A DNA stretch of 64,000 nucleotides. Source: Porphyrobacter sp. (GTDB taxonomy: Bacteria; Pseudomonadota; Alphaproteobacteria; Sphingomonadales; Sphingomonadaceae). The DNA lies in assembly GCA_027533455.1 (NCBI GenBank), contig JAPZUC010000002.1, forward strand, positions 310,001 through 374,000. Reading direction: 5' to 3'. Position numbers and translations under genes: made by a program. Below are positions 8,756 to 17,055 of this stretch, piece after piece; position 1 is the first letter of the stretch; each line of letters opens with the position of its first letter. Below the pieces are notes generated by a model. That model made no database searches and was not told the DNA's origin. It saw only the letters and a list, made by a program, of their open reading frames with translations.

Positions 8756-9357
8756 GCTTTTCTCACGATCAAGTCGATCCAGTCGCGCTCCACATTGTCG
8801 AACCCGCCGGCCTGGTAGAACCGGGTATCGACGATGCTCCATCCGGGAACCGCCGCATATTGCGCGGCGAGCCAGTCGTGGGTGGGGAAATTGTAGAACC
8901 GGCCAAGCGCATCGCGGCCTTCGCCATCAACGGCGCCGCCGAGCTTGTAGCTGGCGAAATGCCAGCCTCCGGGCCGCAAGGCGCGGTCGATGCGGGCGAG
9001 GACATCGGGCAGTGCGGCGCGCGGGCAGTGGAGGAGGCTCGCGTGCGCCCAGACGCCGTCATACGCGGCGTCGGCAGCGAGTTCGTCGAAGGCCATCACC
9101 CGTGCGCCCACGCGCCAGCGCTCGTTGGCCTTGGCGACCATCGCTGGCGTGGCATCAGTGGCATCGACGATGAACCCTCGCGCGGCGATACGGGCCGAAT
9201 CCTGCCCGCTGCCGCAGCCAAGCTCCAGCACCCGTCCGCCTGCGGGCAAACGGTCGAGGAAGGGATCGAGCTGGTAGCTGTGGGCTTTGCCGAACTTCAG
9301 GACATAATGCGGCGCGCGCGCCTGATAGAAAGCGATCGTGCCGGGATCGGTGCTCAA
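8752..9357 (-). CDS. class I SAM-dependent methyltransferase
   Basis: 201 aa. Motif I is [10 protein letters not shown] near residue 43, followed by an acidic VDATDAT loop, and the post-motif region [22 protein letters not shown] is typical of small-molecule methyltransferases of the Methyltransf_11/25 type. The substrate is unknown. The start is taken as TTG at 9357, which overlaps the rlmN stop as TTGA and has GGAAG upstream. The open frame continues 27 codons further upstream only as a shadow of rlmN. It sits between rlmN and the MOSC gene in one tightly overlapping unit. Confidence 0.85.
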   Translation of the reverse strand: MSTDPGTIAFYQARAPHYVLKFGKAHSYQLDPFLDRLPAGGRVLELGCGSGQDSARIAARGFIVDATDATPAMVAKANERWRVGARVMAFDELAADAAYDGVWAHASLLHCPRAALPDVLARIDRALRPGGWHFASYKLGGAVDGEGRDALGRFYNFPTHDWLAAQYAAVPGWSIVDTRFYQAGGFDNVERDWIDLIVRKA

Positions 9358-10610
9358 GCGTCTTCCGGTGCCGCTGCTGCCTCGCGGTCGCGCAGGGCGC
9401 GGCTCTTTTTCTCGGCTGCAGTTTTCAACTGCCCGCAAGCCGCATCGATATCGCGACCCCTGGGCGTGCGAACCGGAGCGGAGAAGCCGCCTTCGAAGAC
9501 GATCTCGGAGAATCGGCGAATGCGGTCGGGTGCCGAGGTGTCATAGCCCGCGCCCGGCCAGGGGTTGAACGGGATGAGGTTGACCTTGGCGGGCAGGTTG
9601 TACTGGCGTAGCAGCCGGACAAGCTCGCGCGCGTCATCGTCGCTGTCGTTCTTGTCCTTGATCATCACATATTCGAAGGTGATGCGGCGCGCGTTGCTGG
9701 CGCCGGGATAATCGGCGCAGGCCTGCAGCAGATCGTCGATGCCGTACTTTTTGTTGAGCGGCACCAGCTCGTCGCGCACTTCCTTGCGCACGCCGTGCAA
9801 GGACACCGCGAGGTTCACGCCGATCTCCTTGCCGCAACGTTCCATCATCGGGATGACGCCGCTGGTGGAAAGCGTGATGCGGCGCTTCGACAGGGCGAGG
9901 CCGTCGCCGTCCATCACCAGCTTCAGCGCATCGCGCACGTGGTCGAAATTGTAGAGCGGCTCGCCCATGCCCATCATCACTATGTTGGTGAGCAGGCGGC
10001 CATCGGCGGTGTAGTGCCCTGCCTCGTCATCCTCGTCGACCAGATCGGCATCGCTGACCATCGATCCCTTGGGCCATTCGCCGAGCGCATCGCGCGCCAG
10101 CATCACCTGCCCGACGATTTCGCCGGGGGTGAGGTTGCGGACCAGCTTCATCGTGCCGGTATGGCAGAACGAACAGGTAAGGGTGCAGCCGACCTGCGAG
10201 GAGACGCACAGCGTGCCGCGGGTTTCATCGGGGATGAACACCATCTCGAAATCGTGGCCGTCCGCGGTGCGCAGCAGCCACTTGCGGGTGCCATCGACCG
10301 AATGCTGGGCCTCGACCACATCGGGGCGGCCGATCACGAAGCGTGTCGCCAGCCACGGGCGCATCGGCTTGGCGATGTCGGTCATCGCCTCGAAATCGGT
10401 GACGCCGCGGTGGTAGAGCCAGTGGAACACCTGCTTGGCGCGCAGCTTGGCTTGCCTGTCGTCCAGACCCGCTTCGGCGAACAGCTCGCGGATGCGCGGA
10501 CGGGGCAGGCCGATGAGGTCGACACGCCCGTCGGTGCGCGGCGTGATGTCGCGCGAAGCGGGGACCGGGTCAACGAGGCCCGGAATGCTTATGAGTGCTG
10601 TATCTGCCAT
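9354..10610 (-). CDS. rlmN: 23S rRNA (adenine-2503-C2)-methyltransferase, dual-specificity radical SAM
   Basis: 418 aa. It methylates A2503 of 23S rRNA and A37 of some tRNAs. The radical-SAM cluster motif C-x3-C-x2-C is visible as [12 protein letters not shown]. The RlmN-typical [28 protein letters not shown] and [11 protein letters not shown] blocks follow, and the resolving cysteine is near the C-terminus in AACGQLK. The start is the ATG of [10 protein letters not shown]; no ribosome binding site is evident. A linker rich in D and E (VDEDDEAG), about 20 residues, is inserted after the cluster region, as in other sphingomonad homologues. Confidence 0.96.
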   Translation of the reverse strand: MADTALISIPGLVDPVPASRDITPRTDGRVDLIGLPRPRIRELFAEAGLDDRQAKLRAKQVFHWLYHRGVTDFEAMTDIAKPMRPWLATRFVIGRPDVVEAQHSVDGTRKWLLRTADGHDFEMVFIPDETRGTLCVSSQVGCTLTCSFCHTGTMKLVRNLTPGEIVGQVMLARDALGEWPKGSMVSDADLVDEDDEAGHYTADGRLLTNIVMMGMGEPLYNFDHVRDALKLVMDGDGLALSKRRITLSTSGVIPMMERCGKEIGVNLAVSLHGVRKEVRDELVPLNKKYGIDDLLQACADYPGASNARRITFEYVMIKDKNDSDDDARELVRLLRQYNLPAKVNLIPFNPWPGAGYDTSAPDRIRRFSEIVFEGGFSAPVRTPRGRDIDAACGQLKTAAEKKSRALRDREAAAAPEDA

Positions 10611-10650
10611 GGGTGACGGCCGTATAGTGCCCAACGCCGGGTTTGACCAG

Positions 10651-11124
10651 TCAGCGCTTGGCGCATCCTATTGTGGCAGCATCGATGGCCGTTGCAGCGC
10701 CTGCAAGCGTGTAGCGATCGGTGAACCTGCCGCCCTTCATCGCGCTGGCCGATACGCTCATGATCGCTGCGCTGCGCATTGCGGCGATAATCGCGGCATC
10801 GCCCTGCGCATCGGCGGCCCAGGCGTTGCGACCTTTGGCGACAAGATCGAAACGCTTGCCGCCCACGGCCAGCCTGACGCTCCCTTTCGCCGCGACCTCG
10901 CGCGAAAGCACGATGTGCACCGCCCCACGCACCTGCTTGCCCGGCCATTGCGATACTGTGGCATATGCGGGCGCGCGCACCTTTCCTTGCGCCTTGGCGA
11001 TGGCATAGCAGCGCTGCGGATCGGTATCGCGGAATGCTGCCCAGCTGTCATAGACGCCAAGGCTCTCGCGCGCTGCGAGCGGCGCGGCGAGGGCAAGCAA
11101 GGCGAGCGGCCAGAACCTAGTCAT
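10651..11124 (-). CDS. IalB-like (invasion-associated locus B) periplasmic protein
   Basis: 157 aa. A signal peptide ([18 protein letters not shown]) precedes a domain beginning [18 protein letters not shown], the usual opening of the invasion-associated-locus-B family. A second cysteine near the end (TIGCAKR) probably pairs with the first in a disulfide, as in IalB. The biochemical role of the family outside Bartonella is unknown. The ATG overlaps the end of greB by 8 bases, so it is the second gene of a greB-ialB pair. Confidence 0.78.
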   Translation of the reverse strand: MTRFWPLALLALAAPLAARESLGVYDSWAAFRDTDPQRCYAIAKAQGKVRAPAYATVSQWPGKQVRGAVHIVLSREVAAKGSVRLAVGGKRFDLVAKGRNAWAADAQGDAAIIAAMRSAAIMSVSASAMKGGRFTDRYTLAGAATAIDAATIGCAKR

Positions 11125-11596
11125 AGACAATACTCATCACTTCCCACTCGCGCGAGCTCGAGGGGAGGGTAACCGTGCGCAGGTCGCCAAGCCCCGCGCC
11201 GCGCAGCGCGCGTGCCAGCGGGGAGTTCCAGCCGATCCGGCCTTGTCCTGCATCCTGTTCGTCATCGCCGACCAATATGACCGTCTGGCGGTTGTCGTCC
11301 TCGTCCGCGATCTCGACTTTCGCGCCGAAGAACACTCGCGACCGGTCCACCTGCGCCGCCGGATCGACCACTCGCAGCGCCTTCATGCGCTTGATGAGAT
11401 GCGCCAGCTCGCGGTCGATCTCGCGCATCTTCTTGCGGCCATAAAGATAGTCGCCGTTCTCGCTGCGATCGCCATTGCCGGCCGCCCAGCTGACGATCTC
11501 GACGATCGCCGGACGCTCGGTGCCGAGCAGGTGGTCATAGCGCGCCTTGAGCGCCGCCATCCCCGCTGGCGTGATCGGTGGCCCCCCCGGCTTCAT
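11117..11596 (-). CDS. greB: transcription elongation factor GreB
   Basis: 159 aa, the GreA/GreB family length. The N-terminal coiled coil (about 1-75) carries the acidic tip signature GDRSENGDY followed by YGRKKMREIDRELAHLIKRM, which is the GreB rather than the GreA form. The C-terminal FKBP-like domain ends in [11 protein letters not shown]. It rescues backtracked RNA polymerase by stimulating transcript cleavage. The lytic transglycosylase gene lies downstream of it in map terms (11604-13568), that is immediately 5' on the same strand with 7 bases between, so the three genes probably share an mRNA. Confidence 0.9.
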   Translation of the reverse strand: MKPGGPPITPAGMAALKARYDHLLGTERPAIVEIVSWAAGNGDRSENGDYLYGRKKMREIDRELAHLIKRMKALRVVDPAAQVDRSRVFFGAKVEIADEDDNRQTVILVGDDEQDAGQGRIGWNSPLARALRGAGLGDLRTVTLPSSSREWEVMSIVYD

Positions 11597-11603
11597 CGCA
11601 GTC

Positions 11604-13568
11604 TCAGCGCAGGAAGCTGTCGACCGGGCGGGGCATCCCGGCCTGTTCGGGGTACATGTGCGAATAAGTCACCGCGTTGCCGATCACGCGCATGACGTAA
11701 TAGCGGGTCTCGAAATTGGCCGGGATCTTCTCAACCCACGTCACCCAGTCGATCGCCCCGGTGCGCGGATCGCCGTTCTGCCGCAGCCACTTGTTCACGT
11801 TGCCGGGCCCCGCGTTGTAGGCCGCCACCGCGAGCGGATAGGAGCCGCCATAATAGCTCATCATCCGTGCGAAGTAGCCATCGCCCAGCTGGATATTGTA
11901 CTGCGGCGATGCGGTGAGGTCAGCGGAGAGATACTGCACGCCCAGCTTGCCCGCCTGCTCGCGCGCGGTGCCGGGCATCAGCTGCATGATCCCGCGCGCG
12001 CCGGCGTGGCTTTCGCGTGTCCGGTCGAACTCGCTTTCCTGCCGGGCGATCGCATGGACCATGACCCAGTCGTTGACCACCGGCGGCGTGGGCACGGTCG
12101 GGAAGCCGATCCGCTCGAGCCCGCTGAGCCCCGTCTCGCCCATCTTGAGACCGAGAACTACGGCCAGTTCGTCAAGGCCGACTTCCTTGGCCAGCATCGC
12201 CGCCATCAGCATTTCGGTGGGGGTATCGGCCTCGTCGCCGAGCGCCTCGAAGAAGCGGCGCTCGGTGCGCCAGTCGCGGCGGTTATTAGCGAGGGCGCGG
12301 ATCGCCTTGACCACGGGCCGAGCCTCGAATTCGGCGCGGACGGCCGCGTTCATCGCCGGCTGCGGCAAGCCTGCGAAAGCCGGCATCGTGCGGCCGAGCG
12401 CGGAAAGCGCCAATTGGCCATAGTAGTAATCGGGCCAGCGCGCGGCCATCTCGAAATAGCGTGCCGCGCCCGCCTGATCGCCCGCTTGCCGCGCCGCCCG
12501 GCCCGCCCAGAAATAGCCCTTGGCCTTGGTCAGCGGCGTCTTGGCCGCATCGCCATAGCGTGCAAACAGCGGCGCGGCCGTTTTACCGTCGCCCATATCC
12601 CACAGCGCCTTGGTGCCGCCGAGCCACATCAGGTCGGTCAGCCGGTCCCGCAAGGTAAAGCTTGTCGCCGACAGGTCGGTGTCGGGCGCAAACAGGTCCC
12701 CCGTGCGGCTGGCGATATCAGCGGCATCGCGCGCACCCACACTCCCCGCCAGACCGAGGAGCTGGCCCACGAAAGCTTCGGGATCAAGCGCGGGGCGGGA
12801 GAAGGCCGGACGATTGGTGAAGACCCGCGCCGCCTCGTAACTCTGGCCTGAACCGCGCAGGTAATTCACGAGATTGAAAACGTAGCCCGGATCGGCCTCG
12901 GCCCCGGCGGGCACAGCCACGCCTGCCATCTCGGGGCGGGCGCCGCGCAGCAGGGAAAGGCGGGCGAGCGCCATCGGGCGTGCCGCTTCGGGCAGGTTGA
13001 TCAGCTGGCGGGCAGCGGCATCGGCCTTGCTCTGCCATAGCAGCGCATCCATCCGCACCGTGTTATCATCGGGCGTGAACTGGCCCGCGTAGAGCTGGGC
13101 GAGATAAAGCTCGACAGCATCGGCCATCTGTCCCCCGCGCCAGGCCTTGCGCGCTTCGGTCAGCGCTTCGGGGCGCTGCATCGCGGCGAGTGCCAGAGCA
13201 TAGCGCGCGCGGCCCGGATTGGTCAGCGGCGGATTGGCATCGAAGAACCGTATCATCTCGGCGGGCGAGGGTGCCTCGTTCTCCAGTGCAGCCTCGGCCC
13301 GCAGGCGCAGGATCTCGCTGCGCGGGAAGCTTGGATAGGCGAGCACGAAGCCGGCATAGTCGGCGAACATGTGCGTGCGGCTTTCCTGCAAGACCTCCCA
13401 CCGGGCGAGAGCGGCATCGACGGCAGCGGGCTGACGGGCGACGAGATCATTGCCGGAGCCCCAATCCTGCGCGGCCGCAGGCACAGCCGCGGCAAGGCCT
13501 GCGCCGAGTCCCGCAATCACAGCAATAATCCGGACAGAAATCGTAGACTTGCGGACCATGCTGGACAT
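11604..13568 (-). CDS. soluble lytic murein transglycosylase (Slt-type)
   Basis: 654 aa. A signal peptide (ending AVPAAAQ near residue 34) is followed by a long alpha-helical superhelical U-domain and then a C-terminal SLT catalytic domain (about 490-640). The catalytic Glu is in AIARQESEFD, followed by GIMQLMPGTA, YNIQLGDGYF and LAVAAYNAGPGNV, all SLT motifs. It cleaves peptidoglycan to 1,6-anhydromuropeptides in the periplasm, the substrates imported by AmpG-type permeases such as the one at 44252. The start is uncertain: ATG at 13568 with AAGGAG 12 bases upstream, or the ATG 3 codons later. It is divergent from dapA. Confidence 0.93.
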   Translation of the reverse strand: MSSMVRKSTISVRIIAVIAGLGAGLAAAVPAAAQDWGSGNDLVARQPAAVDAALARWEVLQESRTHMFADYAGFVLAYPSFPRSEILRLRAEAALENEAPSPAEMIRFFDANPPLTNPGRARYALALAAMQRPEALTEARKAWRGGQMADAVELYLAQLYAGQFTPDDNTVRMDALLWQSKADAAARQLINLPEAARPMALARLSLLRGARPEMAGVAVPAGAEADPGYVFNLVNYLRGSGQSYEAARVFTNRPAFSRPALDPEAFVGQLLGLAGSVGARDAADIASRTGDLFAPDTDLSATSFTLRDRLTDLMWLGGTKALWDMGDGKTAAPLFARYGDAAKTPLTKAKGYFWAGRAARQAGDQAGAARYFEMAARWPDYYYGQLALSALGRTMPAFAGLPQPAMNAAVRAEFEARPVVKAIRALANNRRDWRTERRFFEALGDEADTPTEMLMAAMLAKEVGLDELAVVLGLKMGETGLSGLERIGFPTVPTPPVVNDWVMVHAIARQESEFDRTRESHAGARGIMQLMPGTAREQAGKLGVQYLSADLTASPQYNIQLGDGYFARMMSYYGGSYPLAVAAYNAGPGNVNKWLRQNGDPRTGAIDWVTWVEKIPANFETRYYVMRVIGNAVTYSHMYPEQAGMPRPVDSFLR

Positions 13569-13663
13569 AATGCCAATCGGCTCCTTATCAGGCGCTGAAC
13601 GGTGGGATGGCGGGGGAGAGGCCCCGCGTTCCGATCTCTAGCGATGAAGGCAGGACAATAGCA

Positions 13664-14551
13664 ATGTTCAGCGGTTCGATACCCGCTCTGGTGACTCCTT
13701 TTCGCGGCGGAGCGTTTGACGAGGCCGCCTTCCGCCGTTTGGTGGACTGGCAAATCGAGAACGGCAGCGCCGCCCTGGTAGCCTGCGGCACGACGGGAGA
13801 GGCCTCGACCCTGTCAAACGCCGAACACCACCGCGTAATCGAGGTCTGCATCGAACAGGCCGCAGGCCGGGTGCCAGTGATCGCGGGTTGCGGGTCGAAC
13901 GATACCCGCAATGCCCAGCTGCACATGAATTTCGCCAAGAAATCGGGCGCTGCGGCGGGGCTGTGCGTGGCCCCTTATTACAACCGACCCAGCCAGCGCG
14001 GCCTTGTGGCCCATTTCAGCTATCTGGCAGAGAACTGTGACCTGCCGATCGTGCTCTACAACGTGCCTGCGCGTACTGTGACCGATCTGCTGGACGAGAC
14101 GGTGGTTGAGCTGGTGCGCAAGTACCCCGACCGGATCATCGCCATCAAGGACGCGAGTGGCGACCTTAGCCGCGTCGCCGATCACCGCATGGGGATCGGG
14201 CGCGAGTTCTGCCAGCTTTCGGGCAATGACGAGCTATGGCTCCCGCATGCTGCAGCCGGCGGGCGCGGGTGCATCTCTGTAACGGCCAACGTCGCGCCCA
14301 AGCTGTGCGCGGAATTCCACGAAGCGATCGCTGCAAACGAGCTGAAGAAGGCGCGCCAATTGAACGACCGCCTGTTCCCGCTGCACTACGCGATGTTCTC
14401 CGACGCTTCGCCGGCTCCGGTGAAATACGCGCTCAGCCGCGTGCACCAGTGGATCGAGCCGGAAGTGCGCCTGCCGCTGGTCGAATGCTCGGATGAGGCC
14501 AAGCGCGCGGTGGACGAAGCGCTGGTGTCGGCGGGGGTAATCGCTGCCTAA
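13664..14551 (+). CDS. dapA: 4-hydroxy-tetrahydrodipicolinate synthase
   Basis: 295 aa. It condenses pyruvate and aspartate semialdehyde in lysine/diaminopimelate synthesis. Visible family features: GSIPALVTPF at the start, GTTGEASTLS with the substrate-contacting Thr pair, the Tyr in VAPYYNRPSQ, the catalytic Schiff-base Lys in IIAIKDASGD, and GRGCISVTAN. The start is the ATG with AGGA about 8 bases before it; a longer open frame begins 19 codons upstream without conservation. The end overlaps the convergent gene at 14548 by 4 bases. Confidence 0.96.
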   Translation: MFSGSIPALVTPFRGGAFDEAAFRRLVDWQIENGSAALVACGTTGEASTLSNAEHHRVIEVCIEQAAGRVPVIAGCGSNDTRNAQLHMNFAKKSGAAAGLCVAPYYNRPSQRGLVAHFSYLAENCDLPIVLYNVPARTVTDLLDETVVELVRKYPDRIIAIKDASGDLSRVADHRMGIGREFCQLSGNDELWLPHAAAGGRGCISVTANVAPKLCAEFHEAIAANELKKARQLNDRLFPLHYAMFSDASPAPVKYALSRVHQWIEPEVRLPLVECSDEAKRAVDEALVSAGVIAA

Positions 14552-15612
14552 ACCACCTCGTCCTCGTCGAGCATCCCTTGCGCATTGCCTTGGGGTTCGC
14601 TCGCCAGAATGGCCTCGGTGATCGAATCGATCTGGCGGCCGACGCGTTCGGGGTGATCGATGGCGGCAATGTGGAAAAGCGCATCGCCCTGATGGACGAC
14701 CGGAAGCGTCGCATGGCCGATTACGATGCCGTCGACCGGGCTGACCAGTTCCTCGGCACCTTCTCCGAACAAGCCCGCGACCCGCGCCAGCACTTCGCCC
14801 TGGCGCACCGGATCGCCCGAGGTGCGCACCGCCTGCATTACCCCGCCGCGCGGGCTTCTCACCCACACCGAGCGGTTGGCGCGGGCGGGCACGCCGACCG
14901 CGCTTAGACCGTCGTCGGCCTCGATCATGCCGAGATGGGCGAGCACCCGTGTCACGCCTTCCACGCCCGTCTCGATCGACAGGCGGTCAAAGCGCAAGGC
15001 CTCGCCCGCCTCCATCAGTAGCATGTCGACACCGTGCTTCTGCGCCTGATCGCGCAAGCTCCCGTCGCGCAAGGGGCTCTCGATGATCACCGGCGCGCCG
15101 AAGGCCATCGCCAGCTCTACCAGCCGCCGGTTGCCTGCCTTGATGCGGATCTGGGGCAGATTGTAGCGGTGGATCGCGGCCGAGTGGATGTCGATGCCCA
15201 GTGTGCAGCGCGCGACCACCTCGCGGTAGAAAATGTGCGCGAGCTGCCCCGCCAATGATCCCCCCGCGCTCCCCGGGAAGCTGCGGTTGAGGTCGCGCCG
15301 GTCGGGCAGGTAGCGCGAATGGGTGATGAAGCCGAAGATATTGGCGACCGGCACCAGCATCACCGTTCCCGTCAGCGTCGCAGGGTCAAGCTCCTGCGCA
15401 AGCCGCTGGATCACCGCCGTGCCGATGATCTCGTCCCCGTGGATTGCCGCACTCACGAACACAGCCGGGCCTGCCTGCGCCCCGTGCAGCACCCGCACCG
15501 CGAGCGACGAGGTCGTGCCGGTTGCCATCGTGGTGACGGGAAAGGCGACATCGGCCTGCGTGCCCGCAGCGATGCTCTGTCCTGCGATGATGAACGGCTC
15601 GGCTGTGATCAT
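14548..15612 (-). CDS. succinylglutamate desuccinylase/aspartoacylase family protein
   Basis: 354 aa. A zinc carboxypeptidase-like fold. The metal ligands are in AAIHGDE (His and Glu near residues 53-56) and DIHSAA (His near 145), with a catalytic-type Glu in [12 protein letters not shown]. The C-terminal third forms a beta-rich barrel ([36 protein letters not shown]). The family includes N-acyl amino acid and N-alpha-acetyl diaminobutyrate deacylases; the substrate here is not known. The start is the ATG at 15612. An open frame running 48 codons further upstream overlaps the opposite smpB region and has no conservation. Confidence 0.85.
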   Translation of the reverse strand: MITAEPFIIAGQSIAAGTQADVAFPVTTMATGTTSSLAVRVLHGAQAGPAVFVSAAIHGDEIIGTAVIQRLAQELDPATLTGTVMLVPVANIFGFITHSRYLPDRRDLNRSFPGSAGGSLAGQLAHIFYREVVARCTLGIDIHSAAIHRYNLPQIRIKAGNRRLVELAMAFGAPVIIESPLRDGSLRDQAQKHGVDMLLMEAGEALRFDRLSIETGVEGVTRVLAHLGMIEADDGLSAVGVPARANRSVWVRSPRGGVMQAVRTSGDPVRQGEVLARVAGLFGEGAEELVSPVDGIVIGHATLPVVHQGDALFHIAAIDHPERVGRQIDSITEAILASEPQGNAQGMLDEDEVV

Positions 15613-15718
15613 GGCCCCCGCATTTCTTATGCCTTGCGCGGCGCACGCTACGCTCCGCCGCCCAAAAGCGCAAAGGCCCTCGCTTTTTACCGCCCCAGCC
15701 ACTACATCGCGCCCCCTT

Positions 15719-16201
15719 ATGGCACGCCCCAAACCCGTAACCTTCGACAAGCTCAAGATCGTCGCCGAGAACCGTCGTGCGCGGTTCGACTACTATATCG
15801 AGGACAAGTTCGAAGCCGGGCTTGCCCTGCAGGGCACCGAAGTGAAAGCGCTGCGAGCAGGCGAGGCGAGCATCGCGGAAAGCTATGCCGAGGTGAAGGA
15901 CGGGCAGGTGTGGCTGATCAACGCCAATATTCCCGAATACAGCCACGGCAACCGCCTGAACCACGAACCGCGCCGCCCGCGCAAATTGCTGCTGCACGAA
16001 CGCGAGATCGAGAAGTTCGTCGGCGCGGTGGAGCGCAAGGGCATGACGCTGGTGCCGCTGTCGGTCTATTTCAACAGCACCGGCCGCGCGAAGGTCGAGC
16101 TCGCGCTCGCCAAGGGCAAGCAGACTCACGACAAGCGCGCCAGCACCAAGGAGCGCGACTGGAAGCGCGACAAAGCGCGGCTGATGCGCGACCGGGGGTA
16201 G
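15719..16201 (+). CDS. smpB: SsrA-binding protein
   Basis: 160 aa, normal length. The OB-fold tmRNA-binding protein of trans-translation. Family blocks: [63 protein letters not shown] and the basic C-terminal tail [20 protein letters not shown], which folds in the decoding centre. The ATG has no clear Shine-Dalgarno sequence. A 27-bp tandem duplication lies directly after the stop codon. Confidence 0.96.
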   Translation: MARPKPVTFDKLKIVAENRRARFDYYIEDKFEAGLALQGTEVKALRAGEASIAESYAEVKDGQVWLINANIPEYSHGNRLNHEPRRPRKLLLHEREIEKFVGAVERKGMTLVPLSVYFNSTGRAKVELALAKGKQTHDKRASTKERDWKRDKARLMRDRG

Positions 16202-16217
16202 AACGCGTGCGACCTAC

Positions 16218-16271
16218 GCTCGTCGATTATTTCGTACCGGCCTGGCTCGTCGATTATTTCGTACCGGCCTG
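16218..16271. repeat. exact 27-bp tandem duplication after smpB
   Basis: Two head-to-tail identical copies, 16218-16244 and 16245-16271, each starting GCTCGTCGATTATTTCG and ending ACCGGCCTG. They lie in the 180-base gap between smpB and the DUF2062 gene. The unit is not a multiple that makes a gene, and it has no obvious hairpin. This may be a small replication-slippage duplication or a duplicated regulatory element. Confidence 0.85.
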
Positions 16272-16382
16272 CGATTCATCACCTAGTCAGCACTGTCATG
16301 CTACCCATATGGGCCTCGTGATGCTGACCTTCCCGCTCTTGCGCGATTCATTCGCTGCGCTGCGCCATGTAATGGTGTGCGC

Positions 16383-16994
16383 ATGAGCGTGCCGCAGCCG
16401 CGCGACTCCGGTCTGGGACCACGCTCCAAGACCTGGGCGATGGACATCATCCGCAAGAACACGCCGACCCGCGAAGAGATGGCCGGGAACAAGTATCTCG
16501 CCCCCATGGCGCACCGATTCCTTTCGCCCGAGCTTTGGCGCTTTACCCGCCGCTCTGTGCCGCGCGGTGTGGCGCTCGGGCTGTTTGCGGCCTTCATCAT
16601 CCCCATCGGACAGATTTTCTTGTCCGCTTTCCTGGCGCTGCCGACCCGCGCCAATGTGCCGCTGGCCGCGCTCGTGACGTTTGTCACCAACCCCTTCACG
16701 CTTCCCTTCTGGATGGCGATCGCTTACAAGATCGGCGAATTCTTCCTGCGTTTCGATGCCGCCAGCAGCGCGATCGCCAGCGCTAAAGCCGGCAGCGGAA
16801 CATGGGCGTTTCTGGTCGATGCCTATCAGGTCGCAGGCGCCACGGTGGTCGGCTATCTCGTGCTCTCCACGATCACGCCTGTAGTCGGTTATTTCGTCTC
16901 TGGCTGGGTGTGGCGCGCTGTGGTGTCGCGCAAACGCGCCAGACGGTTGAAGGCGATGGAAGCGCGGCTCGACCAGCGGCTCGGAGCGCAGTAG
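16383..16994 (+). CDS. DUF2062 domain-containing membrane protein
   Basis: 203 aa. The DUF2062 domain covers about residues 45-180. It has an amphipathic start (SPELWRFTRRSVPRGVALG), three to four hydrophobic helices (about 58-80, 85-105, 145-170) and the typical TNPFTLPFWMAIAYKIG loop, and ends in a basic tail (SRKRARRLKAMEARL). The function of the family is not known. It is followed by cckA 61 bases downstream on the same strand. Confidence 0.86.
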   Translation: MSVPQPRDSGLGPRSKTWAMDIIRKNTPTREEMAGNKYLAPMAHRFLSPELWRFTRRSVPRGVALGLFAAFIIPIGQIFLSAFLALPTRANVPLAALVTFVTNPFTLPFWMAIAYKIGEFFLRFDAASSAIASAKAGSGTWAFLVDAYQVAGATVVGYLVLSTITPVVGYFVSGWVWRAVVSRKRARRLKAMEARLDQRLGAQ

Positions 16995-17055
16995 GAAGCG
17001 CATCTTGCGGAGCGCGACGTCGCGCCCGTTCCCTGTTCACAGGAGCTTGCCCGTC

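Noticed and set aside
11547-12851. 434-codon plus-strand open frame opposite the lytic transglycosylase
   Set aside because: It is fully antisense to a well-conserved SLT-family gene, and its residue composition (rich in R, H, A, G) is that of a GC-rich shadow frame.
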